Assembly (NCBI GenBank): GCA_014338405.1 | Contig: JTDE01000169.1 | Location: 130,044 to 194,043 of the forward strand | Direction of reading: 5' to 3' | From: Paragonimus skrjabini miyazakii | Taxonomy: Eukaryota > Platyhelminthes > Trematoda > Plagiorchiida > Troglotrematidae | DNA length: 64,000 nucleotides | Part shown: piece after piece, positions 35,930 to 49,887 of the stretch | Numbering within the stretch: the first letter of the stretch is position 1 | How the letters are laid out: every line of letters starts with the position of its first letter | The notes under the pieces: model-generated | The model's input: only the letters and a program-made list of their open reading frames with translations | The model's database searches: none | Told to the model about the DNA's origin: nothing | Made by a program: the position numbers and the translations under genes

Positions 35930-37960
35930 TGTCAGACAGTTAACCGTAAACCCTAACCTGAGCTGAAGTATGGAAATAAAGCGCCGACAGTGTGGTCACA
36001 TATTTGATCCTCACATCCCTGCGCTTAAGCAATTTTAGAAGTGCAGATCGATCAACCGAATCGAACGCACCTTTAAGTTTGAGAAATACGACAATTGTTG
36101 GCTGGTGATACATATAACGCTGCTGCGAAATTTAGCGAAGATTAAACAGTGGATCGTTAAATCTTGGCCCAGTGCGAAACCATCCGTGTTCTTTCATAAC
36201 GTTTGCTTCCCAAGCTGTCGTAAATCGACGAAATATAGTGGATACCAGCACCGTGATAAACACTGGAATTAAGTTAATCCCTGTGTCATTTTTTCAATTT
36301 TCCCCGGCCTATTTCTTGCATGTGGGAGCTATTATCGGATGATCTCAGCACCAAGAAATGTTCTCCTTCGTCCACACGTATTGGAACGACAGAGTCGAGA
36401 CCCCATTAATGCCTCCCCATCTTCTATGGAAAGGGCTGGCATCATCATATGAACCGGCAGCTCTATCACATCTGAGAGCTAAAATGCATATACGAACCTT
36501 AGCTTTAGTACTTGGTCCCAGATCTACCGCCTAGTGTACTACGTTGCAAATTTGTGGCGGAAACACAGTAGAAGAAGGAAGCCAGCTAGACTGACCCTCG
36601 GAGTGTTCCGCCTTGCATTCTAATGGTTGAGATTCGTCATGGATCAGTGCGTCGTCTGTTTCATTGATATATTTACTGACAGAAGATCGCCTGGGATCGG
36701 TTTTACGGATAAGCTTGAACAAACTGGACAGTTTTTACCCGGAGCAAAAGCGGTTTCTGTTTCCTTAATTTTTGCCATAAGCCATGCGACCTGTCCTTGC
36801 CTGAGTTTCTTACGGTTATCTCTCTTAAACCTGTTATTTGAACAACCAGCAGAATTGTTTAGTCTGACATCTAACAGTTCCACGGATTTCTGTGTAATCT
36901 ACTGCTTGTTAAACCCCTGTACTGTATGCCACAGCACATGCTCCACGAATGGCCAGTGAGATATGAGTCCAACATCTATGAGGATCTTCAGGGTGAGAAC
37001 TGTTAAGCTTGGTTCTAGGTTAGTTAGATACTTGTAGTTTATCGATGGCATAAGCAGTTTTTTAACAGCCAGCTCTTGTTATTGGTGGGGTTATTGCCCA
37101 GGAAATGTAAGAAAAATACGACAGGGCCCCTGCGCATGATCTGAATTTAAGTGTGTGCCTCGTTAAGAACGACAATCCCGAATGGAGCTCCGCCACTCAT
37201 AACTGACTAATATTTGACCTACCTAAGACTAAATCCGATTCGGAGTAGCTGGGCACCAAGTATAACAATGACTGGCGCGATGCTTAAAGTTAGAACTGAC
37301 CAAAAATAGCTCATGCTCAACACACGACTGTACCATTTGCGTGCTGTTAACCTAGAGGTGCGATGATATCCCAAACCTGTCACCTAAATAAGAACCTGCC
37401 TCACTAAGGCGGCCGACTTGGGGGTCCATATCTTCGGCCAGAACGATTACATAAATACCATATGTCGACCAAAGAAGAGCAGCCAAATCCGAATAAAAGA
37501 TATTCTTGACGCCGGTGTCACTACTGTGGATTACAGCGTAAACAGACACAATGAAAGGATTTCTGAAGGTTTAGCGTCCACAGCTGGCTTTAGTAAAACC
37601 TGCCGAGTGGACAGCACAAAGTCTGCTGTTAACAGGAATTCAGTTTACTAACGCGGTTGCAGCAGACGTGCTGAGGACTATACCTACTCCAGCCTGACCT
37701 GTAACGGTGGCTGTAGAGTCCCTCGAAGTGTAAAACCAGTATCGAGCGGCCGATGCAGGTGCTGTTATTTTCACATGCTGACTACCGTCATGGATTCTAG
37801 TCTCTATAACACGACAAACATCGACACTAAACGAGTCTGACGTTCGTGTGAGAGTGGTCTGTTAACCGATGTTTTAAAGTTCGAGCGCTCAAAGCATCCT
37901 CATTAAGTCGCATTCTAGGTCGAAACAAGAGATGAAAGAGGCTTGAAGATGAATGGTAAC
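35930..37960 (-). pseudogene. RTE-like LINE relic (endonuclease and RT)
   Basis: On the minus strand the 5' part, near 37900, carries ALSARTLKH and CRVIETRI (the ETRI endonuclease signature). GIVLSTSAATALVN and IPVNSRLCAVHSAG follow near 37680-37620. FIVSVYAVIHSSDTGVKNIF and VIVLAEDMDPQVGRLSEAG are near 37550-37400, corresponding to the SVYAPT and GDMNAQVG motifs of the AP-like endonuclease. The linker KLIRKTDPRRSSVSKYINE lies at 36720-36650. RT follows, with HGWFRTGPRFND near 36180 and VVFLKLKGAFDSVDRSALL near 36060. Motif A has FLKLK where active RTs have FLDLK, so the catalytic aspartate is lost. The 3' end stops near 35930 without a recognisable YADD region. Order and motifs fit the RTE-like elements abundant in flukes. 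Confidence 0.82.
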
Positions 37961-38608
37961 AGACGGGATTGATTGGCCCAATATTACTATGATTAGTTGT
38001 ATCTATTGTGCGACGTGCAGAGTAATCAGCGGAAATAGAGTTGAGAAGGGAGTGTGAGCTAACTTTTATAGAACAGTAGGGGGGTCAGCAGCAGCATGTT
38101 TTCGCTTATCCACTCTGCTATATGCAGCAGATAGGACGACACGGTTCATATTGCGGGACGGCCGATGCGGTATGGAATTAACAGTGTTGTGAGTATTCAT
38201 AGTTGTATGTAGGCTTGGCTACTACCAGGACGCCTAGACCTAGAAGGAAAAACGAGTACGGCTCTCAATCATTGCCTTTGACTCAAAAGCCCGGCGGCCG
38301 ATGAATGGCGGTATAACAGTATCGTTTTTTCTGTTGAAAAATGATGTCAGCCTTCTCCCGAGCGCAACCTGAGGTACTGAGAAACTGTAGTTCATGAGAT
38401 CTCAACCTATTAACCTGTCTGGTATGAGTGACTATGTCGGTGTGATCGTCACACCGTCTGGTTGACCAGACAGGTCATCGATATGCGCGAGCCGTCATAC
38501 AGGATTATGGTTCGTTCTCGTTATGACGGCACGGACCACTGGTGAAACTTTGTGTTCCCCAACTGATGTTAGGTGCGTTGAATTCTGCTAATACTAAGCA
38601 GTGGCTGG
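37961..38608. other. GC-rich repeat-like DNA, unassigned
   Basis: Base composition matches the flanking transposon relics (more G+C than the rest of the window). An inverted motif GTGTGATCGTCACAC with flanking ACCTGTCTGG/CCAGACAGGT lies at about 38414-38476 and could form a hairpin. No protein motif recognised. Confidence 0.4.
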
Positions 38609-39010
38609 TTGTTCGAAAAGCATCTAGATCGACCGGATGCAAATTTAGCTTCACTCAGACGTGTTTTATCTTCAAAATTTGAAAATCCACACCGCACAGA
38701 GAAATTCAGACCAGGCCTCAATGTCAAGATCGCGGTGGACAATATTTACTGCTCAGTCGAACTTGTTAAATTTTGTGATATACTGACGAGTAATATATTT
38801 TCCCCGGGTTACCAGAAGACGACGTTCGGCCTTGCAGAGGGGCACTCGCCGTGCTCGAAATGCGGAGACATCAGGAATATAACTCAGACTTTACAGTCTG
38901 ACATTTGTGAAGGATGGTTACATATTGCCTACTCGTCATTCACCGCTGATCTATGTAACTACGCTAACGGGAGAAGTTCTGACCAATTGAATCTGTGTAG
39001 CTTGAAGTAG
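38609..39010 (+). pseudogene. Possible LINE ORF1 relic with degenerate PHD-like finger
   Basis: A 133-codon open frame without a true ATG start. The C-terminal half shows CSKCGDI, then SDICEGWLHIAYSS, then LNLCSLK. This resembles the C-x2-C ... C-x2-W-x-H-x2-C ... C order of the PHD-like finger found in ORF1 of some CR1-type LINEs. One zinc ligand is replaced by tyrosine and others are missing. The N-terminal half (LASLRRVLSSKFENPHRTEK) is unassigned. The orientation is opposite to the CR1-like and RTE-like relics to the left, so it belongs to another insertion. Confidence 0.4.
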
Positions 39011-39900
39011 TACCTCGTAGGTGTTGGACAAACTCGAATGCAAAATTCATTAACAGGTAACGAGGCGAAGTTTATACATCTTCCACTGCTTCAGAAGCCG
39101 TGCATCACACTGACAGGGATGCTACCTAAACTATAAAGGCTGGTAGGTACCCCTGTTCTTAGGGGTTGCGAGAGTCGCGGACGACCCGGCTCTACCGGAT
39201 AAGGAGGAAGCCTGCAGTGTGCGTTACCGGCAGATGAATTTGGAAATGACCGGAACGACCGCATGGCCCGATGCCATGGTGGTTAGCTGCAGTTCAATTG
39301 GTTATATAGACGCGCCCACAGGCGCTCGGTAGAGAGAAGCTCGTCTAAAATCTAGTGGATTACACCTTTCACGCAACCATTGCGTGAAAGCATTTAGCTT
39401 GCCTGAAACTACCACCCAGACATCTCAGTCAAGGCCGGATCACGATATCGCTATTTTTCGTGGTTGGTTAATTATGGTGTTCACAAACGAGGCAGATCTA
39501 GCTGCAACACATGCCGTTTGGGCAGCGAACTACTCTAACCGAAAAGCGAACTATATGAATGCGTCACAGAGGCTACTCAAGGTTTTCTTGGGAACTACAT
39601 CAGACGCTTGCAAGTTCCGTCAGCCCCTTTCGAAATCACGTTGAGCGGAGGTGTGCGTAGCAAGACTTGGCCCCAGAGGATCGTGAGCAACTGAATGCAC
39701 CTCGAAGGAAATTACATGATGAGAGGTATAATAGAGAAAGCAAAATGTTCACGTGGACTTTTCAGGTCAGCCAAAGGAGGCCCCAGGTCCATTGTAAACA
39801 CTTTATACTCCTTTTAAGCAGTGGGAAACAGAAGAATTCTCACCAATATGTTTTGCCCCTACTCCTTTAGGAGACAGTGAATCAAACTTAAGCCTGACGA
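39011..39900 (+). other. GC-rich repeat-like DNA, likely transposon remnant
   Basis: Continues the GC-rich composition of the island. A frame at 39384-39644 (86 codons, including VWAANYSNRKANYMNASQRL) and another at 39667-39870 follow, without a recognised domain. A hairpin-like TTCACGCAACCATTGCGTGAA occurs at about 39368-39388. Probably the downstream part of the same plus-strand relic, but this is inference. Confidence 0.35.
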
Positions 39901-42900
39901 CAGTGACTCAATCAAACATCCGAAGCCTCTCAACCAAGACGGATAAAGTGAGTGAGTGATTTTTAACGAATAAATCTATAGTTTTAGCTCTTACGGTCAG
40001 AGGAGATATTGTACGTTGACGTCTTCCTTTCTGCCTATGTTGTCTTTTGTTGCGACTGTTCCAGTGTTAACATTAAGCAAACAGCCATGATATTCCGGCT
40101 GTGAAGTATAGTGATGCAAGGTAAATGTGGCACTGAACAGCTTCATCATGTTAGGTGTCATATACTGCTTCATTGATCCCGTCATGAGTTTATTTCACTC
40201 TGCCTTTGTGTTTTATCATTTGACTTTTTAAACTGTTAACAGCTACAGTGCGGCTGTGTGATGAATCATTGTCACTCAGTTGAATCACTAGCTGATCGTT
40301 ATGTCATTCTTAAGCAAACGCCTTTCGAAATTAGCCATTTTGCAACCTATGTATATGTTAGGCGTGATCAAATGTCCCTAAGCATTGAGTGTTTAACTTC
40401 CATTAACCTCACGTGTGTACGGCTTTTATTAAAATATTCACTGGTCAGTCTTGCGAGTGACGAATTTGTGATGTTGGAAATCATATACTCGGTGGTACAT
40501 ATTCACTATAATCAGACAATTTAACAGTTCGCCAAATGCATAAACAACTCCAAAGAAGCTAATCATTTAGTAATACATGCATATTGTTGGTGAGTGTTTG
40601 ACGGAGGATGACTGCAACTTTCACATTTTCAAATTATATTCCCCGCAAAAATAAATCTGTAAAACTTGTTCACAGCATAGTCGCTGACAACAAATGATTT
40701 CTGGACAGATCCATCTGCTTAACATTATATATAAACATATATTAACTCGTTCAACTAGACTTATTTTAAACGTGATCGTTTTTCACGTACTTCGGTTTTA
40801 GCCTGTTCTGAAGCTTTCTTTTGAGAGTATTATTTTCCTATGTACAATTCCTTTTCAATCTGAAGGAAAAAAGTCTTAGTTGTAAATGATCTTGCTTTCT
40901 CTATTTTGATTAAGTCTCGACTTATAAAATGAAGCGGATTTTCTGAACGTCTTTCTTTCAACAGTTTTTGTTATAGCAACTGCTTTATATGGGTGTTTTT
41001 CTAGAGAGGCTATAATACATTAACCCGGACAGCTATAGCTGAAAGGTATGTCACTAATGACCACGACAAATGATGCAACAATGCGCACGATGAAAATTTA
41101 AATATAATTGTGCACGAATAGATTTTCCTGAGGATAAAAACTGACGATTGTGTAATGTTTACTTTTCGATTATTATTTTGTGTACTCCACTATGCAGGGG
41201 TTAAAGCGAGTAGTATTAAAAATTTGTTGAAAATCATTCGTCTTTTACGATAAAACAGTTCAAATTGGATATTAATGTAAATGAGAAAGTCGCAGTCCAA
41301 CATCCATGAAGTTTAGATTAACAAAGACTGAAGATAGCCTTTACCGCACTAATGCTGATACTATTGCGCATCTCGGTAGGGGCTTATTTCTTAATGATTA
41401 ATACTCAGTGAACTGTTTGAATTAGTAGGTAAGCATGTGTAATGTCTTGTAAGCTATTGGCAGCAGATTATTGTGCTTCACATGATATTTATCGGTGAAA
41501 ATATAAGTGTGTGTGCGATGCATTAATCCTGAATCATGAATGATGCAAAACAGCTCAAATGTATAAACTCTCAAACTGAAGCTGAAGAAAAAACAACAAA
41601 ATTCCAGCTTGACAACATGAACACAACTCTTTGTGTTGCTTTGTTATTTGGTACAAATCTGTTTAAACGGGCGATAGTTTCTACGTAAACATACACCAAA
41701 ACGTGGGTACTACGAACAGTGAACACGAATAATAGATCACTATGTTTGTCTTAAACCATCATTCAGCCTGGAGTGACCAGTCTGGCGTAAAGAAAAGTTG
41801 ACCCATCCGGTAGTCAGTGCACTCTGCAACGTTCACGTAGTTTCTGTTTGACTATATCGTTGCATGTTTTAAGGTTTTTGACGAAAATATATCCAACAGG
41901 CAATCCGCTTGATGAACCGCCAACATATGGTTTACAAAATAATGGTTGAATTTGAAATGGTGGATACAAGATAGCCATTAAAACAAAAAATAACGTCGTA
42001 TGATGTATGCCAAATAAACGCACATTTTCGGGTAATATTGTCGCATGTGAGTTTAACAGCTGTACAGTTAAGTAGAAGGGATATTCTGTTGTTATCTTTC
42101 ATTTGCACATCCATTTCTGGCAGAAGAATAAGCGTGCAAGAATTTCATGAATAGTGAACCGTCCTAAGTGAAATGGCTTTATAATTTGGACGGAAAGCTT
42201 AGCCAAGGCTAGTAGACGAGATCCAGCACTAGAAAAAATCCAGTGTGATACTTATTTTAAAAACAGTCCAACTAAAATATCCAGGGGAATGCGGCAACTT
42301 AGATCCGTAACAATGACTTTGCACCAGTGATAAATAAGAGGGATTCACCTGAAGTCATTTAACAACGTGGTGATGATTACATATATTTTTGTGAATGTAC
42401 ATATTCCTTAAATAGTTCTTGGTGAAAGTCTCACACTCAAACCATATGCTGCGTCTCCAGTTTTACAGATATGTGAACGTCTGATTCAGCATGGTGGATG
42501 CGATATTCATTCCGTTTGTGTATAAAAATAACATTATATTACTGTCAAATAAAAGAAATTTGCTCTCGACTGTTTTTTGGTTAATGTGTGATACCCCCAT
42601 CATAGCATACTTTTGGATGGTGCCGCTCCATAGAACAACAAACTATTGATGAATCCAGATAATAAGTCATATTACAGCACATTTAGTGTGCAACACTAAA
42701 TAGTGTAATTCACAGTTTATAATTACATGTAGAATCCGATGAGTTCAAGCAGTTTCATTCGTCAGTTCTCCCAAAGGTCGCATATTTTCATCAAGTTGAT
42801 GGTTTGCAATAGTGGCTCCACCGTTTGTTTCCTTCTTCAACTAAAACATATTTGAATTTTTATGCACTCTTTTGTTGATTGTTGTTCAAGCCCCAAATTG

Positions 42901-45073
42901 CTCACGTGACAAGTATTTGTTCTCGAGTCGAACGTCGATATCTATTAAATTTGTTCGGTTGAAAGCTACATAATAGATTGATATCTGTCTGTAAGAAAAT
43001 AGCATTTGTAATCCGTTTCACAATTTAGCTTTTAACTTGTTGTTACAACACAACAGTTTCATTGAAAATCCACGCTTGATATTTTCAAATGTAATATCAA
43101 CACAATGTATTGAATAAATTATTCTCATTATCATTCATAATTTTCAAACCTAAGATGGGAAAATAAAATTGTGTATTACTGAAGCATAGTTGAATATTGA
43201 ATGTTCAATAATAGCTTCAATATTCTTTTCAGTTGAAATGTGATCTTGTATTTGCATTTACACTTGAGCATCATGGTAGAAACTAATATTTTTAACGTTG
43301 AGCAAAAATAGTCAAAATTAACGATTAACTTAGCAAACGTTTGAGGGATATTAACCTGAAATTGGTCTGTAAGGCAACATTTATCAAGTAGTCTGCATAT
43401 AAATTATTGGACAGCATGCAGCATATATGTAGTGAAAAAATACACATAGATAAACCATTGTGTGTTCGTTTTGGTCAGGTACAAAGTGGCGAGGCGCAAC
43501 CATCTCATAAACAGCCATTAAACCGTTATTATTTTGATGCAATGTAACAGTGACAACAATTTGCCAAGAAAACTTCACTGTGTTGAAATAAAAGAGTTAT
43601 TGTAAACCACTGTACATTAAAATTTGTCTACTTTCTATTTTCATTGAAATTTGTGTTCCGTCACGATGAACTGTTTTTATTGCTGTAATAGATTAGGAAA
43701 GTGCATTTTTCATTTTTAGTCGACCATGTGCAACAAACATTCATGATTCGTGGTATAGGTACCGGTGAATCGTGTAAAATGTCATCCTCCCCAGTTTCGT
43801 GTAAATCGTAGGGGTGGCACTAAAATCTGCCCGTTTCGATTTGGCGTTGAATTAAAGTCTTTCGCATTAAAATTTATTCAAAGTACAATAGGAGGTTAGT
43901 CAGTATAAGCCCTTCAATCCAACTACTCGGATATGTCAAACCTAATGGCTGAGGCTACCACAGTTTTTCCCAAACGTTTACCTCGTATGCAAAAAATAGA
44001 TTAATTAAGCCAACTGTGAGTTTGTTGCAGCCAGCTGTCAACAAACTGACTTGATAAATTTCAATTAATTTTAGTGAGCAATTTTCATCCCACAGCCTGA
44101 GTTTCATTCGGTGAGTTACGCTCCTCGAGTGAAGGAACCTCGATAATTGCGGTTTTCGCAATTCACAGACTTTCCAAATCATTCAGCTAATTCGTCCGTT
44201 TGATGCCACCCTACCAATTGGCTCATATGAACCCAAGGTACAAATACACTGTTAAAAAAACAGTGATGCGATTGGTCCATATTTATGCGACAAAAACTGA
44301 TGAATTAACTTCTGTCGTAATCTGAATTTTGCTTCGATTTTATTGATTTTTTGGATTAATCAAATAGCAGCAGTTTAGTGGAATTTCCTGTGTTTTAGAC
44401 GCCTGCTTTATTTATCCATTTTGATACTGATTTCTGACTGGAATCTGTTTGCTGAAACAAATGAACATGTTGTTCTTACCACTGTTCGCAAATTATTTCT
44501 ACGCAGAAGATTTTAAGGTATTGAACTGCCAACTGCTTCAACATTATGCCTCAAATATTTTGACTAAAACATTGGGTTTATTTGAACCCGACTTCAAACA
44601 AAATGAAGCAAAAATAAGAGTTGACATTTCCAAAATCACTTATGAAATAATCGAAATACGACCGTTCAACTGATACTTAAAAACTGTGCACGAACCAATT
44701 ATTTTGGGATATATTATGGATAGTGTTCCTTCAGAAGAATAACCGCAACTTGTACATCCACGTTGGTCCTTCTGTTAATTACTTTAGGAAACAAAGAACA
44801 TTTATTAACACAACGCCATCAAATGCTCTGGTATGCCTGTTCATTAGCATGCACTGCGTTCCATTTAATCGATCCGAAAGCACTTTTCGAACCGCACTTC
44901 AGCTTCTGGTTAACTGACACTGCATACCTAAATATGCGCGTGTTACCCTTGCATCAAAAGTCAAAATCATTCCATTCTGACTCTTGTGACGTTCAAAATT
45001 TCAGTAGTATTATTATGAAGTACATAGACTGGAGACTTTGTTCTTATGTGTAGCTGAGTCCTTGCTCTTGCAG
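39901..45073. other. Mostly non-coding, AT-rich
   Basis: Long AT-rich stretch with short frames. A plus-strand frame at 44449-44673 (74 codons) contains a donor-like AAG|GTATTG after FYAEDFK, and the frame at 44763-45053 runs on to just before the better exon at 45074. Neither has a clear acceptor. No RNA gene or RT motif was found. Confidence 0.4.
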
Positions 45074-45235
45074 CTAAAAATGAACGATTCTTGTTTGGTA
45101 CGTCAATCCGTTGAACGAACAGAAGGTGGATTGTTAATCTGTGGCTATTACGTGCATTCAATTGATCGTGACAAACGAACAGTTTTTTCTTCGATCTTAT
45201 CTAATGTATTTGAACGAATTTCACTCACAGTTTGA
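45074..45235 (+). CDS. Candidate terminal exon, unknown product
   Basis: A good acceptor with pyrimidine tract (CCTTGCTCTTGCAG) ends at 45073. The frame opens in phase 0 with CTA-AAA-ATG and stops at TGA 45233-45235, encoding 53 residues. The peptide includes NDSCLVRQSVERTEGGLLIC and a C-terminal IDRDKRTVFSSILSNVFERI, a globular-looking mix with a possible C-terminal helix. An opposite-strand frame also exists, so strand assignment rests on the acceptor. No family recognised. Confidence 0.35.
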   Translation, partial: LKMNDSCLVRQSVERTEGGLLICGYYVHSIDRDKRTVFSSILSNVFERISLTV

Positions 45236-48200
45236 ACATAAGCACTGACTACAACAACGTTTGAATGAAAAAACGGGAACATGTGATGAGTTTCATAACT
45301 GAGACATACTGCAACATTCAAATTAGTGACAGGTAATTTGTAGAAATTTTATTCAACACAACTTGTCACATGAAACGATTACTCTCACTCAACACTTTTT
45401 TTTCTGGTAAGAATATTCTTTAACAAAAGTCATCTTGTGGACCAGCGCCGGCTTTATTTATACATTACAAACAGGAAAATGTGTAGAAACTGTCTCACCA
45501 ATAATTTTAGACATGCTTTTAATAACAGTGCCTATCAAAATGGTCTTCGATCTACTGCTCCATTGGGTGCTGTTCGTTGTCAGTCGGCATGTTGCTGTCC
45601 TCGACGAGATTTTACGTTGCCCTGATGACTTTTGCGATCATGGAATTGTCAGTGCAATTTTTGCATAAATCATATGGCATGACATTTTTTAGAAGGACGC
45701 TGTAATACGCAGTCTTTAAAGAGAGATATTCTTAAAGACATTGCAAAACATCACGATTAGTTTATCATTGAATTCAGGTGTACTTTTCTAGGTAGTCGCT
45801 TTTACAGAGTAAACTTCGAAAAAATTGAAAACTATTTGCGTATAAGCAAGAAAAGATGCATTTTTTCAGTTATGCACAAGTGGCAATTAAATAGGGAGTT
45901 TATTAAAACACATCGATCAAAAAGCTGTAGGACACTAAGAACCGAAAGCTTCGATGCTAAAGCTTACAGAACATAGACGACGAAATCTGCACCAAATTAT
46001 TCGTGAAGTTTGTATAATAGATTAAGATCAAGGTTGCATTTATTGTTAGCCAGGTTGACTTTGTACATTACGTTGGCTAGAAGATAATACGCATGTTCTA
46101 TCGAATATTCTTCAACAAATTGCCCAAAGCATTGTGGTATATGACGACAAAGGTAGAAACATAAACGCGTCTTAACAACACAAGTTCATTTTAACGTGGC
46201 ACGTATGTTATTATTGAACGTATTTATGTAAATCATAGGATACAACAAAAACCACACTTACGCCCACAATATTCATCAAAACTAAGACGAAGTTTTTTTC
46301 TTGAACTATTTTTTCCCGACAACATACATGTTATCTGTGTAATAATCTTTGAAAAGAAATTTCATGAACTGATAACTTACAATTTTTCAAAATGTTCACC
46401 GTAAAACATTCTCAATTAAGCTAACTGATAAAAGGTTCACAGTGCATTTTGAGTTGAATAGATGTACGCATGATTCATGTTAGTTTTTGATAAAAAATGC
46501 ATTCAGTTTAATGGATGTGGTGTGCAACATTATAGTTAACTAGAATGACAAGTCCGCTTTCTGTTGCTTCACATGCTCAAAACATCTCCTACATTTCTTT
46601 ATGTAAAATGCAAAGAGGTCAGATTAACATTACGTACTCATCCGAGTCAGAGAATCGACCTTGCGGCTTCGTTCATTTTGTAATTTTCTTTCCAGGGACT
46701 CATTATGATTGCTAGCAGTGACCTTATATTTTTAATCTCTTGGGCATGGAAATGATAAATGTGAAAAACCTGACTGTTGTGAATTCTCAAACTAGGTTGA
46801 ATTTGCCAACTTGTTCTTTTTTTTCCGCAAGCTCATCTTATTTATAGCTATTGTTTCCAGCGGGGTGAAATGGAAATGTAACCAATGCATAACTACTATT
46901 ATCGCGGTATTAATGACAAATATAATCTAGGCAACATGAAAATTGTTTGCTTGAATGATAAAATTCCCTATGGAAACGTTTACTTCAGTTTGCGTGATAA
47001 CATTTCGTTATTGTTTGGACAAACAAAACAGAGTTATTGGCTTCACTTATTGTATCCTAAAATGTATCGCTACGTCTACAGCTCTTTGATCAATCACTGT
47101 TTGCCAATGACAGCCGGGTGGTGTTTGCATTTGCTTGCGCGTTTTAGGTAACTGGTGTATAGTAAGACAGCTGCGTTATTTAGCTATGGGGTAGATATGA
47201 ACTTTTATGAAGACTTCATAAAAAACAAACTTACACATAACTTTTGTAAGTCTCACTAGTATCCGAACGCTTTATATCATTTTGTAACTGTTCTGCACAA
47301 CGAAATGTTTAAAACAACTAGAGATTTAAAGTAGTACGATATAAAAATGTTTTTTGTTCGTCACAAACTGTCAGCTTTGACCAAAGACGCAAAGTGAAGT
47401 TTATCCTGATCGATCCAGTTATAATTTAACCATACCTTTAGCCTCCATCATTATGACTCACAAGTTTCAGAGTGCACTTTATTTTTGAAATCACCAACTG
47501 AACAATAAAATTCAGTATGACCCGTGGGCAACTTTTTAAGATACTTACACAAATGTTGCATGTGTTTCTTGTTGTAAACACTTACCTGATAAACAGTGCA
47601 CGACTGTCGCATCAGATAATTATATTTACTCATAGGGATCTTTAAGGACTTTATGTTTGCTTTTTGTCCACCACAAACTCTGTTGTTTGGACTGCCGTTT
47701 TACATGTTCACCATGTTAACACTGGATTACATGTTTCGAGTAAATGTTTTTCATTTTTATTCGTTTTCTATTGTCATGCTCTAAACAGCAGCGCTGGAAC
47801 GTAATTTACTATGGTTCATTTCACCCAGAATTTTATGGAAACATGGCTGTAAAAAATAATTCAGGCAAGTCTTTTGCTTTGATAACATTCTGTTTTTCAG
47901 CATTGAGAACAATGCCTGCGTAGTAAAAATCGATAGGAATAATTTCTTCTTTCAATGCTTACTTGGTTTGAGGTAGTGACGTTATGACGTTGCGCATATG
48001 ACCGTTTGCTCAAATTAAAACTTGGTAATACTGATTATATTTCAATTGTGACAAATTATAAAAAGTGTGCGAAACTAATCTATATCTTAACATGATTAGG
48101 ATTTATGCAAACAGAATCCGAAACAAAGTATTTGTTGGAATGCACATTGTGAAAATTAAATGTGTGAATTTGTTTCTACCAGGCTCACTTGAAAGCAAAT

Positions 48201-49887
48201 AACCTAATGAAACGTTTTCAGGTGAATGGAGATAGATAACCAAACCTCAACTGGTGCAAACATTGATTGCCCAGTACACCTCTCTGGTAGTGTTCTGCCT
48301 TGTTCAGACATACATTAAAAAATAGCCCACACGGGTAACTTTAATCTGAAAGCCAAATCCCATATTCCATTCCCAATTGCTAGTTATTGATACTTTTCAT
48401 TCTTATCGGCTGTGCCGAAGACTGACCGTATTGATTATTTGATTTATTTTTAAAGCAACCACTCATCCTCCGCAACATGGAATACTCAGACTTCCAGTTT
48501 ACTTTCTTAAGACCGTTCTTGTAAGTGGTTCGAATCCGGGCAAACGCCAAAATCGTGACCCATGAATCGCGTGTTTGTGAGCAATGCATCCAAAATTAAT
48601 GTTCGTAACTTAGTTCTGTCCAGTGTATGACAACAAACTTTATTTACTTTCTTTACTATTGCAGGATTTTTGTTTATTTCACGTAAAAATATTGGATACC
48701 AGTTTAACATATTCGGAACCAAATAACCAATTTCAAATTGCGTAAAAAAACTATATAGAAATGAACCATTCATACAGGCTGACTGACTGACTTATAGAGA
48801 TAATTTTTCCGTTCATCTGTGCATAACACACTTGACGACCTCATTTCTATCATAATCAATCAAATGAGTTAAGTACGGTAGACATCATTTTTGCATCGAA
48901 TTTCAGATGCATAGATATGTGCAGTTTGCACATGCAGCGTATTTCATTTCACACACTTCCTATCACTCTGTAAACAAATAGACACGGACAAAAGGGGGAA
49001 AACAATCAATAAAACAGACCGAACATAAGTTTCAATTCGATAGTGAATCATCCGGGATAAACACACCATTAAATGAGACAAAGAACTGGGAGTAGTTAGT
49101 ATAACCACGACACCCGTATTATGACTAACTCTTGCTGTCCCACCGACACTACGGTGGTCATGACGCACTGGTTTGTGTGTATTCCCGAATGAACAGTTAA
49201 CGTGTTGGATATCAGAATCGCTTACTGCAACAATCGGATCTGGTTTTAGCGCTTAGCTCACACATCACTGGATTGACAATAACGAAAATTAAAATGTATG
49301 CGTAAAACGATTGACTGATATTTTTGGTGATAATTTGGATAAGTGGCAAATGCGATGTTGTTGTCCACTGCTAGAGGTATACTAGTCATACAATTAACCT
49401 TGCACACCAGTTCGTCTTATTTTTGTTTGTATATAAAGCAAATCATAAACAGACTTCGGGACAATTGTCAGTTTATGTATGCATCAACCTTGCGGTATAG
49501 GTTTCTTGGGATCCGTGTGATAATTTTTTTTATTTCTCTGTTTATTTTTGTGTAGGAAGTTTGCAGCCAAGGTCGACATATTTTTCTCCTAACGTATAAC
49601 GTTCTACAGGCCATTGAAGACACTATTGTAGATAGTTTACTAATTATCTACTAGCGTTTGCAATCACATTATTAAGCTATTCCAAAAAAGCAAGGTTGCT
49701 TCTTTGATAAGCTACTAGGTCCTTAATCTGTTACATTTGAAGGGTTTGTTTAAAATACATAACATCAGCGGCTCACCTGGTTGTGTATTTTACATCCACA
49801 TATAACCCAACATATTGTGGTTAAAATTCTCTGTAATACATATGAAATATAGTGCAAATACCTCGATTATTGATTTTGGCTTTCATA
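45236..49887. other. Mostly non-coding, AT-rich
   Basis: Plus-strand frames at 45437-45625 (cysteine-rich end SACCCPRRD) and 46885-47151 (88 codons) are open, but I see no convincing splice pair. A B-box-like GGTTCGAATCCGG lies at about 48526-48538 without an A box or SINE tail. No recognised repeat. Confidence 0.4.

Noticed and set aside
48515..48560. B-box-like GGTTCGAATCCGG as another SINE or tRNA
   Set aside because: No A box at the right distance and no family tail; a single short motif is expected by chance.
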